From assembly GCA_019359415.1 (NCBI GenBank), contig JAHHHH010000062.1, positions 1 through 45,391 of the forward strand: DNA of 45,391 nt, written 5' to 3'. The translations under genes and the position numbers were made by a program. Source of the stretch: Iphinoe sp. HA4291-MV1 (lineage in GTDB: Bacteria > Cyanobacteriota > Cyanobacteriia > Cyanobacteriales > Nostocaceae). A model generated the notes under the pieces. The model had not been told where the DNA came from. It did not search any database and was given only the letters and a program-made list of their open reading frames with translations. This document shows positions 7,471-16,264 of this stretch, piece by piece; positions within the stretch are counted from its first letter, which is position 1; each line of letters begins with the position of its first letter.

Positions 7471-8106
7471 ATGCCCTCTGGTCAAACTCATGATCGCATT
7501 ACTCTATGGGCTTTACCATTTGTGACTGGTGTTGCTTTTTGGCAAACCAAGAATGGTAACTTGACTTTGTTGGTTGCTGGTGGGTTTCTGTTTGGAGGGC
7601 TGATGTTTGGTCCTGACTTGGATATTTACTCCCGCCACTATCAACGCTGGGGTTTTTTACGCTTTATTTGGTTACCTTATCAAAAAAGTCTACGCCATCG
7701 TTCTTTATTATCTCACGGACCAATCATCGGTACAACGCTGCGTATCCTTTATCTGGGCTGCTTGGGAGCAATGGTGGTCATTTTCACTTTGTTTATTGTC
7801 GAAAAGCTATGGAATGTGCAGTTCAATTGGCAGACTACTGGTGGAACTGTGACATCTACGCTCACTCACTATAGTATGGAATTTATTGCCTTATTTGTAG
7901 GGCTGGAAGTTGGTGCTATGAGCCATTCTCTCAGTGACTGGGGCGGCTCGGCGTACAAGCGTTTTCAAAAGCAGGGAGTTCGTGGATTGCTGCCGCGTGC
8001 GAAAATGAAGAAACGTAAAGCGATAAGTCGTGATCGGTCGAAAGGGGACAAGGGGACTAAACAATTCAAAGTTCAAAATTCAAAGTTCAAAAAAAAGAAT
8101 TCTTAA
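7471..8106 (+). CDS. Membrane metal-binding protein (DUF2227-like)
   Basis: 211 residues from ATG at 7471 (MPSGQTHDRIT, the usual start of this family). Three or so membrane segments are visible (near residues 15-55, 85-115, 130-150). Conserved polar motifs are THDRI, GPDLDIYSRHYQRWG, RHRSLLSHGP and MSHSLSDW, which would bind a metal at the membrane as in YdjM-like putative metal-dependent hydrolases. The C-terminal tail after SDWGGSAYKRF is Lys/Arg-rich and its last 14 residues come from a heptamer repeat (AAAGTTC/AAAATTC at about 8063-8095), so the original end has probably been replaced. Confidence 0.85.
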   Translation: MPSGQTHDRITLWALPFVTGVAFWQTKNGNLTLLVAGGFLFGGLMFGPDLDIYSRHYQRWGFLRFIWLPYQKSLRHRSLLSHGPIIGTTLRILYLGCLGAMVVIFTLFIVEKLWNVQFNWQTTGGTVTSTLTHYSMEFIALFVGLEVGAMSHSLSDWGGSAYKRFQKQGVRGLLPRAKMKKRKAISRDRSKGDKGTKQFKVQNSKFKKKNS

Positions 8107-8173
8107 TGCCGTACCTTATGAATTGATAATTTTGAATGTTTGAGCAGCGAGTGGGGGACAAGGGAGAAAATAA

Positions 8174-9013
8174 ATGTCTAATCTTCAGGAAACGAATCAA
8201 ACCCAGAGGAATGCTGAGATTTTGGCAGCAATACAAGAGTTAATTGACGTAGTAGCAAAGTTGCGCTCTCCTGATGGAGGTTGTCCGTGGGATTTGGTGC
8301 AAACTCCCCAAACGCTGACACCATATGTGATAGAAGAAGCTTACGAAGTTGTAGACGCGATTAAGAGTGGGGATAAAGACGCGATTGCTGAAGAATTAGG
8401 TGATTTACTCTTACAAGTTGTCCTCCAAGCACAAATTGCCGGCGAATATGGACAATTTTCCTTGAAGGAAGTCGCCGAAGGCATTTCACAAAAGTTGATT
8501 CGCCGTCATCCTCATGTTTTTGGTGATGTGTCGGTACAAAGTGTTGATGAAGTGCGGCAGAATTGGGAAGAAATTAAAGCTGCGGAAAAAGGAGAACCAT
8601 CCCCGGAGAATCAAAAACTCAGTTATAAACTCGGTGGCTATGCACGAAAGCTTCCTCCATTAGTCGCGACGATGAAAATTTCGCAAAAAGCAGCGGCTGT
8701 TGGATTTGAATGGGAAAATATTGATGGGGTGTGGGACAAGTTTCATGAGGAATTGACAGAATTTAAACAGGCTTTAGCCCACGAAACACCAGAACGACAA
8801 CAAGCTGAGTTAGGTGATTTGCTATTTTCTCTTCTTCAACTAGCCCGTTGGAATAATCTTGATCCGGAAGCAGCTTTACAAGGAACAAATCAGCGGTTTG
8901 TTGAGCGTTTCCAAAAAATGGAGACATTTGCTGAGCGTCCTCTTACTGATTACACTCTAGAGGAATTAGAAACGTTGTGGCAACAAGCTAAAGTCCGACT
9001 TGCACAAGAATAG
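8174..9013 (+). CDS. mazG: Nucleoside triphosphate pyrophosphohydrolase MazG
   Basis: 279 residues with two tandem MazG domains. The first carries SPDGGCPWDLVQTPQTLTPY and the EEAYE...EELGDLLLQV metal-binding pattern; the second has KFHEELTEFKQAL...ELGDLLFSLLQLARW. MazG hydrolyses NTPs to NMP and pyrophosphate, cleaning non-canonical nucleotides. Full length for the family. AAGGGAG lies 8 nt before the ATG. It stands alone downstream of the DUF2227 gene. Confidence 0.95.
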   Translation: MSNLQETNQTQRNAEILAAIQELIDVVAKLRSPDGGCPWDLVQTPQTLTPYVIEEAYEVVDAIKSGDKDAIAEELGDLLLQVVLQAQIAGEYGQFSLKEVAEGISQKLIRRHPHVFGDVSVQSVDEVRQNWEEIKAAEKGEPSPENQKLSYKLGGYARKLPPLVATMKISQKAAAVGFEWENIDGVWDKFHEELTEFKQALAHETPERQQAELGDLLFSLLQLARWNNLDPEAALQGTNQRFVERFQKMETFAERPLTDYTLEELETLWQQAKVRLAQE

Positions 9014-9017
9014 AAAA

Positions 9018-9050
9018 ACCCAGCTTCTTAAAGAAACCGGGTCTTGTGTT
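9018..9050 (+). terminator. Hairpin downstream of mazG
   Basis: ACCCAGCTTCTT (9018-9029) pairs with AAGAAACCGGGT (9031-9042) with two non-Watson-Crick positions, five nt after the mazG stop. The T-run is poor (CTTGTGTTT). The arms resemble the AAGAAACCGGGTTTC unit of the MITE-like element near 37516, so it may be a dispersed repeat used as a terminator. Confidence 0.45.
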
Positions 9051-9083
9051 TACTTCTTTCTCACTTTATGCATATCTATTTAA

Positions 9084-9118
9084 CAGTTATCAGTTATCAG
9101 TTATCAGTTATCAGTTAC
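9084..9118. repeat. STRR heptamer array, CAGTTAT x5
   Basis: CAGTTAT occurs four times and CAGTTAC once without gaps. A second array of ACTCCTG-type units lies at about 9187-9230. These are short tandemly repeated repetitive sequences typical of heterocystous cyanobacteria. Confidence 0.85.
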
Positions 9119-9247
9119 CAATTTGAAGAAGAATTCAGCAATTCTGCAATTCTTGATTCAGAAGGAAGAAATAAAGAATTTAGTTTTCTGACTCCTGACT
9201 CCTGACTTGGTGACTCCTGACTCCTTCACTGTTTACTGCTCACTGAT

Positions 9248-9715
9248 TTAATGATCAATCTTGCTGAGCTCGAACCAGGTGCGATCGCCTACAATACCAT
9301 CTTGTGTCAAACCGACACGCTTTTGGAAAGCTTTGACTGCGTCTTCTGTGCGAGAATTAAAGTCGCCATCAACCTTACCATGATAGTCCTTGGTAGTTTG
9401 CAAGATTTTTTGAATGGTGACAACTAGGTCGCCTTTGCTACCTTTCTTCAAAACAGGCATATCTACTGGCGCACCCTTGTAAAGTGCTCGCCAAGTTTTA
9501 TCGCCAACAATACCATCTTCTTTTAAGAATACGCGGTGTTGGAAGGCTTTGACAGCTTTTGTTGTTGCTGGACCAAAAATGCCATCAATAGCACCTGTGT
9601 AAAGTTTGTATCTTTGTAACAAATCTTGTAGTTCTTTAACTTCTTCTCCTCTGGAACCTTCTTTAAGTTCAGGTTTGTTAAGTTGAGCTTCAGCTGATGG
9701 TTGAGTAAATGTCAT
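9248..9715 (-). CDS. Peptidoglycan-binding protein with two PG_binding_1 domains
   Basis: 155 residues. Two copies of the three-helix peptidoglycan-binding fold are obvious: residues about 15-77 ([18 protein letters not shown]...[17 protein letters not shown]...[12 protein letters not shown]) and 88-151 ([17 protein letters not shown]...[17 protein letters not shown]...[12 protein letters not shown]). There is no signal peptide and no catalytic domain, so it may act as an adaptor, or reach the wall by another route. GGAAG lies upstream of the ATG. Confidence 0.9.
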   Translation of the reverse strand: MTFTQPSAEAQLNKPELKEGSRGEEVKELQDLLQRYKLYTGAIDGIFGPATTKAVKAFQHRVFLKEDGIVGDKTWRALYKGAPVDMPVLKKGSKGDLVVTIQKILQTTKDYHGKVDGDFNSRTEDAVKAFQKRVGLTQDGIVGDRTWFELSKIDH

Positions 9716-9841
9716 TGTTCTTCTTCCTTACTTTGTTTCTGTTTGACAATTCCAAAGTAAGCTTGACGACTTGACACACGCCTCACCCGAACCGAGTAGT
9801 TTTGATAACCCGATTGGGTGAACCAAGTGGGGGATGATATG

Positions 9842-9990
9842 AGGGGCAAGGGGCAATGGGCAAGGGGCAAGGGGCAAGGGGCAAGGGGCAAGGGGCAATG
9901 GGCAATACTCGATTCCCACTTCCTAGTTCCCAGCTCTTTTGTTCCCAATTCCCAATTCCCAATTCCCAATTCCCCATGCCCAATTCCCAT
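9842..9990. repeat. STRR arrays GGGGCAA and AATTCCC
   Basis: About nine GGGGCAA/TGGGCAA heptamers (9842-9906) are followed by several AATTCCC units (9945-9985). The first block is the same heptamer family as in the insertions within menC and menE. They lie in the gap before proA. Confidence 0.85.
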
Positions 9991-10079
9991 CTGGCTTATT
10001 TCTCCTGATGAGTGTTCACGAATGATTTAGGATTGCTATAGGATGGGTAAAAGGCGATAGATTGACGTGATTTACTGTC

Positions 10080-11390
10080 ATGACTATTTCTGGTGAGTAT
10101 TCATTAAACCTAATTGCAGTTGCTAAAAAAACTCGATTGGCTGCACTCAAGTTGGCAGTTCTCTCAACTGAGGTGAAAAATCAAGCGATTGAAGCGATCG
10201 CTCAAGCTTTAGAATCTGCCAAAGATGATATTTTACAAGCAAATGTTGCTGATTGTGAAATATCTGCCGCAGAAGGAATTGCTAAGCCACTTTATAAGCG
10301 TTTGCAGTTAGATGAACATAAGTTAAGAGATGCGATTACTGGGGTAAGAGATGTTGGGAAACTCAGCGATCCAGTTGGTGCTGTGCAGATTCACCGTGAA
10401 CTGGATCAAGGGTTAATCCTAAAGCGAGTTACTTGTCCTTTGGGTGTGTTGGGTGTCATTTTTGAAGCACGTCCGGAAGCAGCAATTCAAATAGTCACTC
10501 TTGCTATCAAGTCGGGAAATGGTGTTATTCTCAAAGGTGGTAAAGAAGCGACTCGTTCTTGTGAAGCGATAGTCAAGGCGATTAAACAAGGACTATCTCA
10601 AACTGCTGTCAATCCAGATACGGTGCAGTTATTAACAACAAGAGAGGAAACCTTGGAGCTTTTGAAATTAGATAAATATGTGGATTTAATTATTCCTAGA
10701 GGTTCTAACTCTTTTGTGAGATTTGTGCAGGAAAATACCCGCATACCTGTATTAGGTCATGCTGATGGAATTTGTCATCTTTATGTAGACAAAGCCGCAG
10801 ATATTGAGAAAGCTATTGCCATTACAGTTGATGCTAAAACGAGTTATCCTGCTGTTTGCAATGCGATTGAAACTTTGTTAGTTCACACTGACATAGCCCG
10901 AAAATTTTTACCAAAAGTTGCTGAGGTTTTGCAAAAACTCAATGTGGAATTAAGAGGTGATGAACAGACTCAAAAAATTCTACCAAATATTGCAGCCGCA
11001 ACAGAAAAAGACTGGGAGACAGAATACTCTGATTTGATTTTGTCGATGAGAGTTGTGGATTCATTAGAGGATGCGATCGCTCACATTAACGATTATGGCT
11101 CCAAGCACACTGATGCTATTATCACTGAAGATGCAGACGCTGCTCAAACTTTCCTCGCGTTGGTGAATGCAGCCGGAGTTTACCACAACTGTTCTACCCG
11201 ATTTGCTGATGGCTTCCGCTATGGTTTTGGTGCAGAAGTCGGGATTAGTACTCAACAAATGCCACCTCGTGGTCCTGTTGGTTTAGAAGGTTTGGTAACA
11301 TACAAATATCAAATGACTGGCAATGGTCATATTGTAGCGACTTACACAGGTGCGAATGCCAAGCCATTTACTTTTAAAAATTTGGGATGA
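10080..11390 (+). CDS. proA: Gamma-glutamyl phosphate reductase
   Basis: 436 residues, normal length. Reduces L-glutamyl 5-phosphate to glutamate semialdehyde with NADPH, the second step of proline synthesis. Signatures include [15 protein letters not shown] near the N-terminal third, the catalytic Cys in [17 protein letters not shown] and the C-terminal [18 protein letters not shown]. proB is not adjacent. ATG at 10080 starts the protein; no strong Shine-Dalgarno is seen. Confidence 0.97.
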   Translation: MTISGEYSLNLIAVAKKTRLAALKLAVLSTEVKNQAIEAIAQALESAKDDILQANVADCEISAAEGIAKPLYKRLQLDEHKLRDAITGVRDVGKLSDPVGAVQIHRELDQGLILKRVTCPLGVLGVIFEARPEAAIQIVTLAIKSGNGVILKGGKEATRSCEAIVKAIKQGLSQTAVNPDTVQLLTTREETLELLKLDKYVDLIIPRGSNSFVRFVQENTRIPVLGHADGICHLYVDKAADIEKAIAITVDAKTSYPAVCNAIETLLVHTDIARKFLPKVAEVLQKLNVELRGDEQTQKILPNIAAATEKDWETEYSDLILSMRVVDSLEDAIAHINDYGSKHTDAIITEDADAAQTFLALVNAAGVYHNCSTRFADGFRYGFGAEVGISTQQMPPRGPVGLEGLVTYKYQMTGNGHIVATYTGANAKPFTFKNLG

Positions 11391-11462
11391 ATAAGCGCTC
11401 ACAACATACTAAAATACTCTATTTTCTTAGTGTTTTGTGTTACGTTGAGTAGCAAATATCGC

Positions 11463-12371
11463 ATGATTGCTGAAAAAAATTGGTTGCAAATCGCCTTACG
11501 AGTGCGAGGCTCAGTCATTCCTGTCATTTTACCCCGTATCTTTTTGTTTAGTGGATTTGGAGTTGTTATATCCATAATCCACTCCTACGGATTTTCTTTA
11601 CCAGAGCAAATCGGGAACGTTACGACTAATATAGCCTTTAATCTTGTCTTAGGTTTGTTGTTAGTTTTTCGTACAAATACTGCTTATGAACGTTATTGGG
11701 AAGGTCGAAAAACTTGGGGTGGGATAGTAGTTAATTCTCTAAATTTAGGCAGGAAGATTCAAGTAGCAATCTTAGAAAACGAACCTATAGATAGAGAGAA
11801 AAAAGCAGCGTCTCTGCGGCTATTAAGTGCTTTTGCCATTGCCACTAAATTACAATTACGTCAGTCACTAGAAAACAAAGAACTGAAACCTTTTCTGACA
11901 AAATCGCAATATTTACAATTAAAGGATGTGAGAAATATTCCCTTGAAGATTGCTGTTTGGATTGAAGAGTATCTTAAACAGCAGCAAGTTAACAATTGCT
12001 TGAGTATGGATGAATTGATATTGATGAATAACTTACTGAATAAGATGGTAGAGTCTTTGATAGGCTGTGAGCGTATTTTAAAAACACCAATGCCCTTAGC
12101 TTATGCTATTTATCTCAAGCGATTATTACTCATATATTTTCTTATATTCCCCTTTTATTTAGTCAAGAATTTACAGTGGTGGACTATACCAATTGTGGCG
12201 TTAATAAGTTTTACCTTGCTTGGAATTGAAGAAATAGGTAATCAATTAGAAGATCCATTCGGTTTCGATTTATATGATTTGCCCTTGGATGAAATTTGTC
12301 ATACGTTAGTCAAAAATATGGAAGATTTAATGAACAAAAGTGAAGACAATTTGGTTTGTCAAACAGAATAA
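11463..12371 (+). CDS. Bestrophin-like anion channel (UPF0187 family)
   Basis: 302 residues from ATG at 11463; GTG at 11430 would add 11 residues before it. The family signatures are FRTNTAYERYWEGRKTWG after the first two membrane helices and EEIGNQLEDPFGFDLYDLPLD near the C-terminus, with a hydrophobic pair at about residues 220-255. Bestrophin-family proteins are pentameric anion channels; plant and algal members sit in thylakoids and adjust proton motive force or bicarbonate supply. Membrane location in this organism is not known. Confidence 0.88.
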   Translation: MIAEKNWLQIALRVRGSVIPVILPRIFLFSGFGVVISIIHSYGFSLPEQIGNVTTNIAFNLVLGLLLVFRTNTAYERYWEGRKTWGGIVVNSLNLGRKIQVAILENEPIDREKKAASLRLLSAFAIATKLQLRQSLENKELKPFLTKSQYLQLKDVRNIPLKIAVWIEEYLKQQQVNNCLSMDELILMNNLLNKMVESLIGCERILKTPMPLAYAIYLKRLLLIYFLIFPFYLVKNLQWWTIPIVALISFTLLGIEEIGNQLEDPFGFDLYDLPLDEICHTLVKNMEDLMNKSEDNLVCQTE

Positions 12372-12493
12372 TATAGGACTCATATTTGATTTTTGAAAAA
12401 AGTCCGTACACCTCTACCTCCCTTATTCCTGTTAAGAGTTCCCTCCCTACGCAAATAATTTCACCAAATCAAACCGGATTGCTATACAAGACT

Positions 12494-13909
12494 TTAAACT
12501 AATGCTTTCAGCAACGCTTGCAGTTTGAGTTGAACTTCTGCAAGTTCTTTGTCAGGATCGGAGCCAGCAACGATACCAACACCTGCGTAAAGTCTGGCGC
12601 GATCGCCATCTATGAGTGCTGAACGAATTCCAACAATAAACTCACAGTTTCCCTCCAAGTCTACCCATCCAAGCGGCGCAGCGTACAAACCTCTTTCAAA
12701 GCTTTCGTAACGACGAATTTCGCGACAAGCAATTTCTTGGGAAGTACCTGCAACTGCTGGTGTAGGATGCAGTTGAGCAACTATCTTTAAGGGATGGACA
12801 TGAGTGGGAACGACTGCGCTGATAGGTGTCCATAGGTGCTGAATATTAGATAATTGTCGTAAGCGGGGTGCTAATACTTGAGGTGATAAACCTAGTTGAG
12901 ACAAACGTTGAGTGATGAAATCAATCACCAACGAATGTTCATGTCTTTCTTTCTCGCTATTGAGTAAACGACTAGCATTCTTCGCGTCTTCACCAGGTGT
13001 TTTACCCCGTGGTGCAGAACCAGCTAAAGCATCAGTCATTAACTGTTGTTCCTGAATACTAATTAAGCGTTCCGGACTCGCTCCAATAAAATTCTGTCCT
13101 TTGCCATTACCATTAGAAAAGACATAACAATTAGGATGTAATTGTCGCAGATTATTTAAGGATTGAATTAAGTTAAAATGAGCATTTGATCTAACATCTA
13201 GTGAATCTGCCAAAACGATTTTACTTAAGTGATTAGATTGAATTTTTTCCAAAGCTGACAAGACTGAACGCTTGAATCTTTGAGGATTTGCAACAGATTC
13301 TTTGCTAAATTTAGGCAAATAATAATCAAGAGTTGGTGAATTGTATACTAAAGAATTGATAATTTCCAGCTTTCTCCATAAAACTTGCAAGATTCTTTGA
13401 ATATTTATGTCGGCATTGATAATTGTATTTAAAACGAATACACAACGCTCCTTTTTAACAGACACTTGCCAACGTGGGAGAAAAATGGTAGCTGTAGAAA
13501 ATGGGTAGTCTGCTTGGGTATTTTGATCAAAAAAACCGAAACTACATAAAAATTGAGTTCCAAAAAAAGCTTGATTTGTTCTCGAAAAGCTAGTTATATT
13601 TTGAACACACTCTTTGATGAATTCTTCTGATTTAGCGAAACGGTCTTTCCCTGCAATTTCTATTTTGGCAACAGCATCAACTGCAGCCAGTGCTTCCTTT
13701 TTGCCCTTATTCTCCCAATAAAAATTAATTTTATTTGGCTGTGCCAGTTTGTCAAGCACAATCAGGGGGTCAACCCAGTCAATCTCCAGCACAAGACTGG
13801 CAATTTGCGTGCCATTATTCCTAATGCAATTTTGCTGAACAGCTAAAAGAAAACAGCATAGTTCTTCATTATAGACAAAAAAGTCAGCATTACATGGAGA
13901 AACTGTCAT
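12494..13909 (-). CDS. menF: Isochorismate synthase
   Basis: 471 residues. Converts chorismate to isochorismate, the entry to phylloquinone synthesis. The chorismate-binding C-half is clear: KIVLADSLDV, FIGASPERLISI, DALAGSAPRGKTPGEDA, LHPTPAVAGTSQEIA, ERGLYAAPLGWVD and the terminal YAGVGIVAGSDPDKELAE. The N-half is poorly conserved, as usual. It is divergent from menA, 334 bp away, with menC and menE following menA, so this is a phylloquinone cluster; menB, menD and menH are not in the window. Confidence 0.95.
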   Translation of the reverse strand: MTVSPCNADFFVYNEELCCFLLAVQQNCIRNNGTQIASLVLEIDWVDPLIVLDKLAQPNKINFYWENKGKKEALAAVDAVAKIEIAGKDRFAKSEEFIKECVQNITSFSRTNQAFFGTQFLCSFGFFDQNTQADYPFSTATIFLPRWQVSVKKERCVFVLNTIINADINIQRILQVLWRKLEIINSLVYNSPTLDYYLPKFSKESVANPQRFKRSVLSALEKIQSNHLSKIVLADSLDVRSNAHFNLIQSLNNLRQLHPNCYVFSNGNGKGQNFIGASPERLISIQEQQLMTDALAGSAPRGKTPGEDAKNASRLLNSEKERHEHSLVIDFITQRLSQLGLSPQVLAPRLRQLSNIQHLWTPISAVVPTHVHPLKIVAQLHPTPAVAGTSQEIACREIRRYESFERGLYAAPLGWVDLEGNCEFIVGIRSALIDGDRARLYAGVGIVAGSDPDKELAEVQLKLQALLKALV

Positions 13910-14151
13910 GGATCTAGAAAGAGTAAATTTTTTTGAAGTTAACTTCCAAAAGAGTGATAATTCGTGGTCGTATTTCTACAGGTAACATAAAACAGCTGCC
14001 TTTTAACAAGCGTAGTGGCTCTGCCAAATAGTGGTTTTGCAAAAACCTGATTGCATTGCCCACTTTTGGGTGTCATTTGAGAGTGAAAACGATCATAGGC
14101 TCCAGCCTTGAATCTACCTGATGAATGCTTGACTTTTACAGAAAGGCTTTT

Positions 14152-14180
14152 TTGAGTGTGTTGCCTGACTGTGATATATT
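14152..14180 (+). promoter_or_regulatory. Candidate promoter of menA-menC-menE
   Basis: TTGAGT (14152-14157), a 17-bp spacer and TATATT (14175-14180), giving a start near 14187 and a leader of about 57 nt. It is the best sigma-70-like match in the menF-menA gap (13910-14243), which holds no credible gene. Confidence 0.5.
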
Positions 14181-14243
14181 TCCAAATCATCAATCAAATA
14201 TTTTGATCCAAAAAGTTGCTGGCAATTTCATTAATCACAACTC

Positions 14244-15152
14244 ATGACTACAAAGCTGATTTCTTATCCCAACACAAAGTTATGGATGGCGGCAATAAAA
14301 CCGCCAATGTACAGCGTTGCTATTATGCCCATCTGGGTAGGAACGGCTATCGCTTTTGCGGAAACTAAGATGTTTCATGGAGCGATTTTTTCTACTTTCT
14401 TAGTCGCGGCAATTTTTATCCTCGCTTGGGAGAATCTCAGTAATGATGTTTTTGATTCAGAAACAGGAATTGACAAAAATAAACACCATTCTTTGGTGAA
14501 TTTAACCGGCAATAAGCTATTAATATTTTGGTTGGCAAATTTATTTTTAGGTCTGGGTTTGCTGGGAGTACTGGTAATAGCTTGGTGGCAACAAGACCTG
14601 ACTGTAATAGGAATAATTTTGCTTTGCTGTGTTTTGGGCTACATTTACCAAGGACCTCCCTTTCGTCTAGGATACCAGGGTTTAGGGGAAATCATTTGCT
14701 TTTTCGCCTTTGGTCCCTTACTTATGGCTGCAGTATATTACAGTCAAACTGCTAGTTGGTCAATAATAAGTTTTGCTGCTTCGGTGATTGTCGGAATTGC
14801 AACAAGTCTAATTTTGTTTTGTTCGCATTTCCACCAGGTTGAAGATGACATAGCAGCCGGAAAACGTTCCCCAATTGTCCGGATCGGAACACAAAAAGCA
14901 GCCCAACTTTTAACTTGGTTTACAGGCAGTATTTATGTCCTAACTTTACTGTTTGTGCTTTGTGGTATTTTCTCAGCATGGACTTTACTCAGTTTTGTGA
15001 GTTTACCCTTTGCGATAAAGTTATGTAGTCATGTTCGGCAAAATCACAACCAGCCAGAAAAAGTGAGTAACTGTAAATTCATTGCAGTATCAGTGCATTT
15101 TTGGAGTTGCTTGCTGTTTGGTTTAGGATTTTTGCTCGCAGGCTTTTCATGA
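14244..15152 (+). CDS. menA: 2-carboxy-1,4-naphthoquinone phytyltransferase
   Basis: 302 residues, a polytopic UbiA-superfamily prenyltransferase with eight or nine membrane segments. Two Asp-rich motifs bind the prenyl diphosphate: NDVFDSETGID (about residue 67) and HQVEDDIAAGKRSP (about 199). In cyanobacteria this enzyme attaches the phytyl tail in making phylloquinone. Its stop codon overlaps the menC start (ATGA), indicating translational coupling. Confidence 0.95.
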   Translation: MTTKLISYPNTKLWMAAIKPPMYSVAIMPIWVGTAIAFAETKMFHGAIFSTFLVAAIFILAWENLSNDVFDSETGIDKNKHHSLVNLTGNKLLIFWLANLFLGLGLLGVLVIAWWQQDLTVIGIILLCCVLGYIYQGPPFRLGYQGLGEIICFFAFGPLLMAAVYYSQTASWSIISFAASVIVGIATSLILFCSHFHQVEDDIAAGKRSPIVRIGTQKAAQLLTWFTGSIYVLTLLFVLCGIFSAWTLLSFVSLPFAIKLCSHVRQNHNQPEKVSNCKFIAVSVHFWSCLLFGLGFLLAGFS

Positions 15153-16264
15153 GATATCAATTTGAGTTTCGTCCTTATCGGCAGAAATTTGTGACTTCGC
15201 TCACCACAAGTCATGGTAATTGGGATATCCGCGAAGGAATTATTCTCCGTCTTACCGATGAAACAGGAAAAATCGGCTGGGGGGAAATTGCACCCATCAG
15301 CTGGTTTGGTTCAGAAACTCTAGAACAAGCATTAGAGTTTTGCCGTCAGCTTCCAGAGGAAATCACAGAAGAGACAATTTTCTCTATCCCTGACGAGTTA
15401 AGCGCCTGTCAATTTGGGTTTGAGTCTGCTTGGGGAGATGAGGAGGATGAGGAAGCAGAGGAGCAGGGGAGCAGAGGAGCAGGGGAGCAGAGGAGCAGGG
15501 GAGATGGGGAGATAGAAGAAAGTTCTTCCCATTGCCCATTGCCCCTTGCCCCTTGCCCCTTGCCCCTTGCCCCTTGTCCCCCCTATCCCCCCCTCCCCTT
15601 GTCCCCCCCTCCCCTTCTCACCTACAGTGCTTTGTTACCTGCAGGGGAAGCGGCGCTAGAGGGGTGGCAGAAGTTGTGGAAGGAGGGATATCGTACTTTT
15701 AAATGGAAGATAGGTGTTTACCCACTTACCCAAGAACTGAAAAATTTTCAATCATTCTGTCAAACTTTACCAGCTTCTGCAAAACTGCGCTTGGACGCCA
15801 ATGGCGGACTTAGTTACGAAGAAGCAAAGTTATGGCTGCAAACTTGCGACAGTATCAAAGCAAATGACGAATTTCTTCTAGAAGTTGAATTTATTGAGCA
15901 ACCTTTGTCTGTGGATCAATTTGAGGTGATGTTGGAGTTAAGCCATTGTTACCAGACAGCGATCGCTTTAGATGAATCTGTCGCCACACTCAACCAACTC
16001 GTCACATGCTTCAAACAAGGTTGGCGTGGAATTTTTGTGATTAAGCCTGGGATAGTCGGTTCACCATCTCGTCTGCGTCAGTTTTGTCAACAACATAAAA
16101 TTGATGCTGTGTTTTCATCCGTGTTTGAAACCGCAATTGGTAGACAAGCTGCACTTCAGCTAGCTGCTGAATTATCTCAGCTAACGCGAGCAGTGGGTTT
16201 TGGTGTCAACCATTGGTTTGCCCAAGAGGAGACTTTCCCAGAAGATTTATGGAAAAAACTTTAG
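15149..16264 (+). CDS. menC: o-Succinylbenzoate synthase with an in-frame repeat insertion
   Basis: 371 residues from ATG at 15149, overlapping menA by ATGA. MenC dehydrates SHCHC to o-succinylbenzoate in phylloquinone synthesis. Enolase-superfamily marks: TFKWKIG (catalytic Lys), LRLDANGG, EFIEQPLS, IALDESV (metal ligands) and FVIKPGIVGS. Residues about 96-157 do not belong to the family: an acidic stretch (GDEEDEEAEEQGS) followed by [17 protein letters not shown], encoded by STRR DNA. It sits between the N-terminal capping domain and SALLPAGEAAL, a place where an added loop may be tolerated. Whether the enzyme stays active is unknown; all catalytic residues are kept and the frame is open. 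Confidence 0.92.
   Translation: MRYQFEFRPYRQKFVTSLTTSHGNWDIREGIILRLTDETGKIGWGEIAPISWFGSETLEQALEFCRQLPEEITEETIFSIPDELSACQFGFESAWGDEEDEEAEEQGSRGAGEQRSRGDGEIEESSSHCPLPLAPCPLPLAPCPPYPPLPLSPPPLLTYSALLPAGEAALEGWQKLWKEGYRTFKWKIGVYPLTQELKNFQSFCQTLPASAKLRLDANGGLSYEEAKLWLQTCDSIKANDEFLLEVEFIEQPLSVDQFEVMLELSHCYQTAIALDESVATLNQLVTCFKQGWRGIFVIKPGIVGSPSRLRQFCQQHKIDAVFSSVFETAIGRQAALQLAAELSQLTRAVGFGVNHWFAQEETFPEDLWKKL
15455..15581 (+). repeat. 127-bp repeat, copy in menC
   Basis: Composite unit: three 16-nt GCAGAGGAGCAGGGGA repeats, a unique 27-nt core, then CATTGCC and five CCCCTTG heptamers. By direct reading it is an exact reverse complement of 16577-16703 in menE. Confidence 0.9.

Noticed and set aside
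9084-9118. CAGTTAT array as a CRISPR or iteron origin
   Set aside because: Units are contiguous heptamers without spacers and the same type occurs at many intergenic sites; it is an STRR.
13939-14193. 84-codon frame in the menF-menA gap
   Set aside because: Composition not protein-like and it covers the menA promoter.
15101-15148. Upstream start for menC inside menA
   Set aside because: The ATGA overlap start at 15149 gives the family N-terminus.
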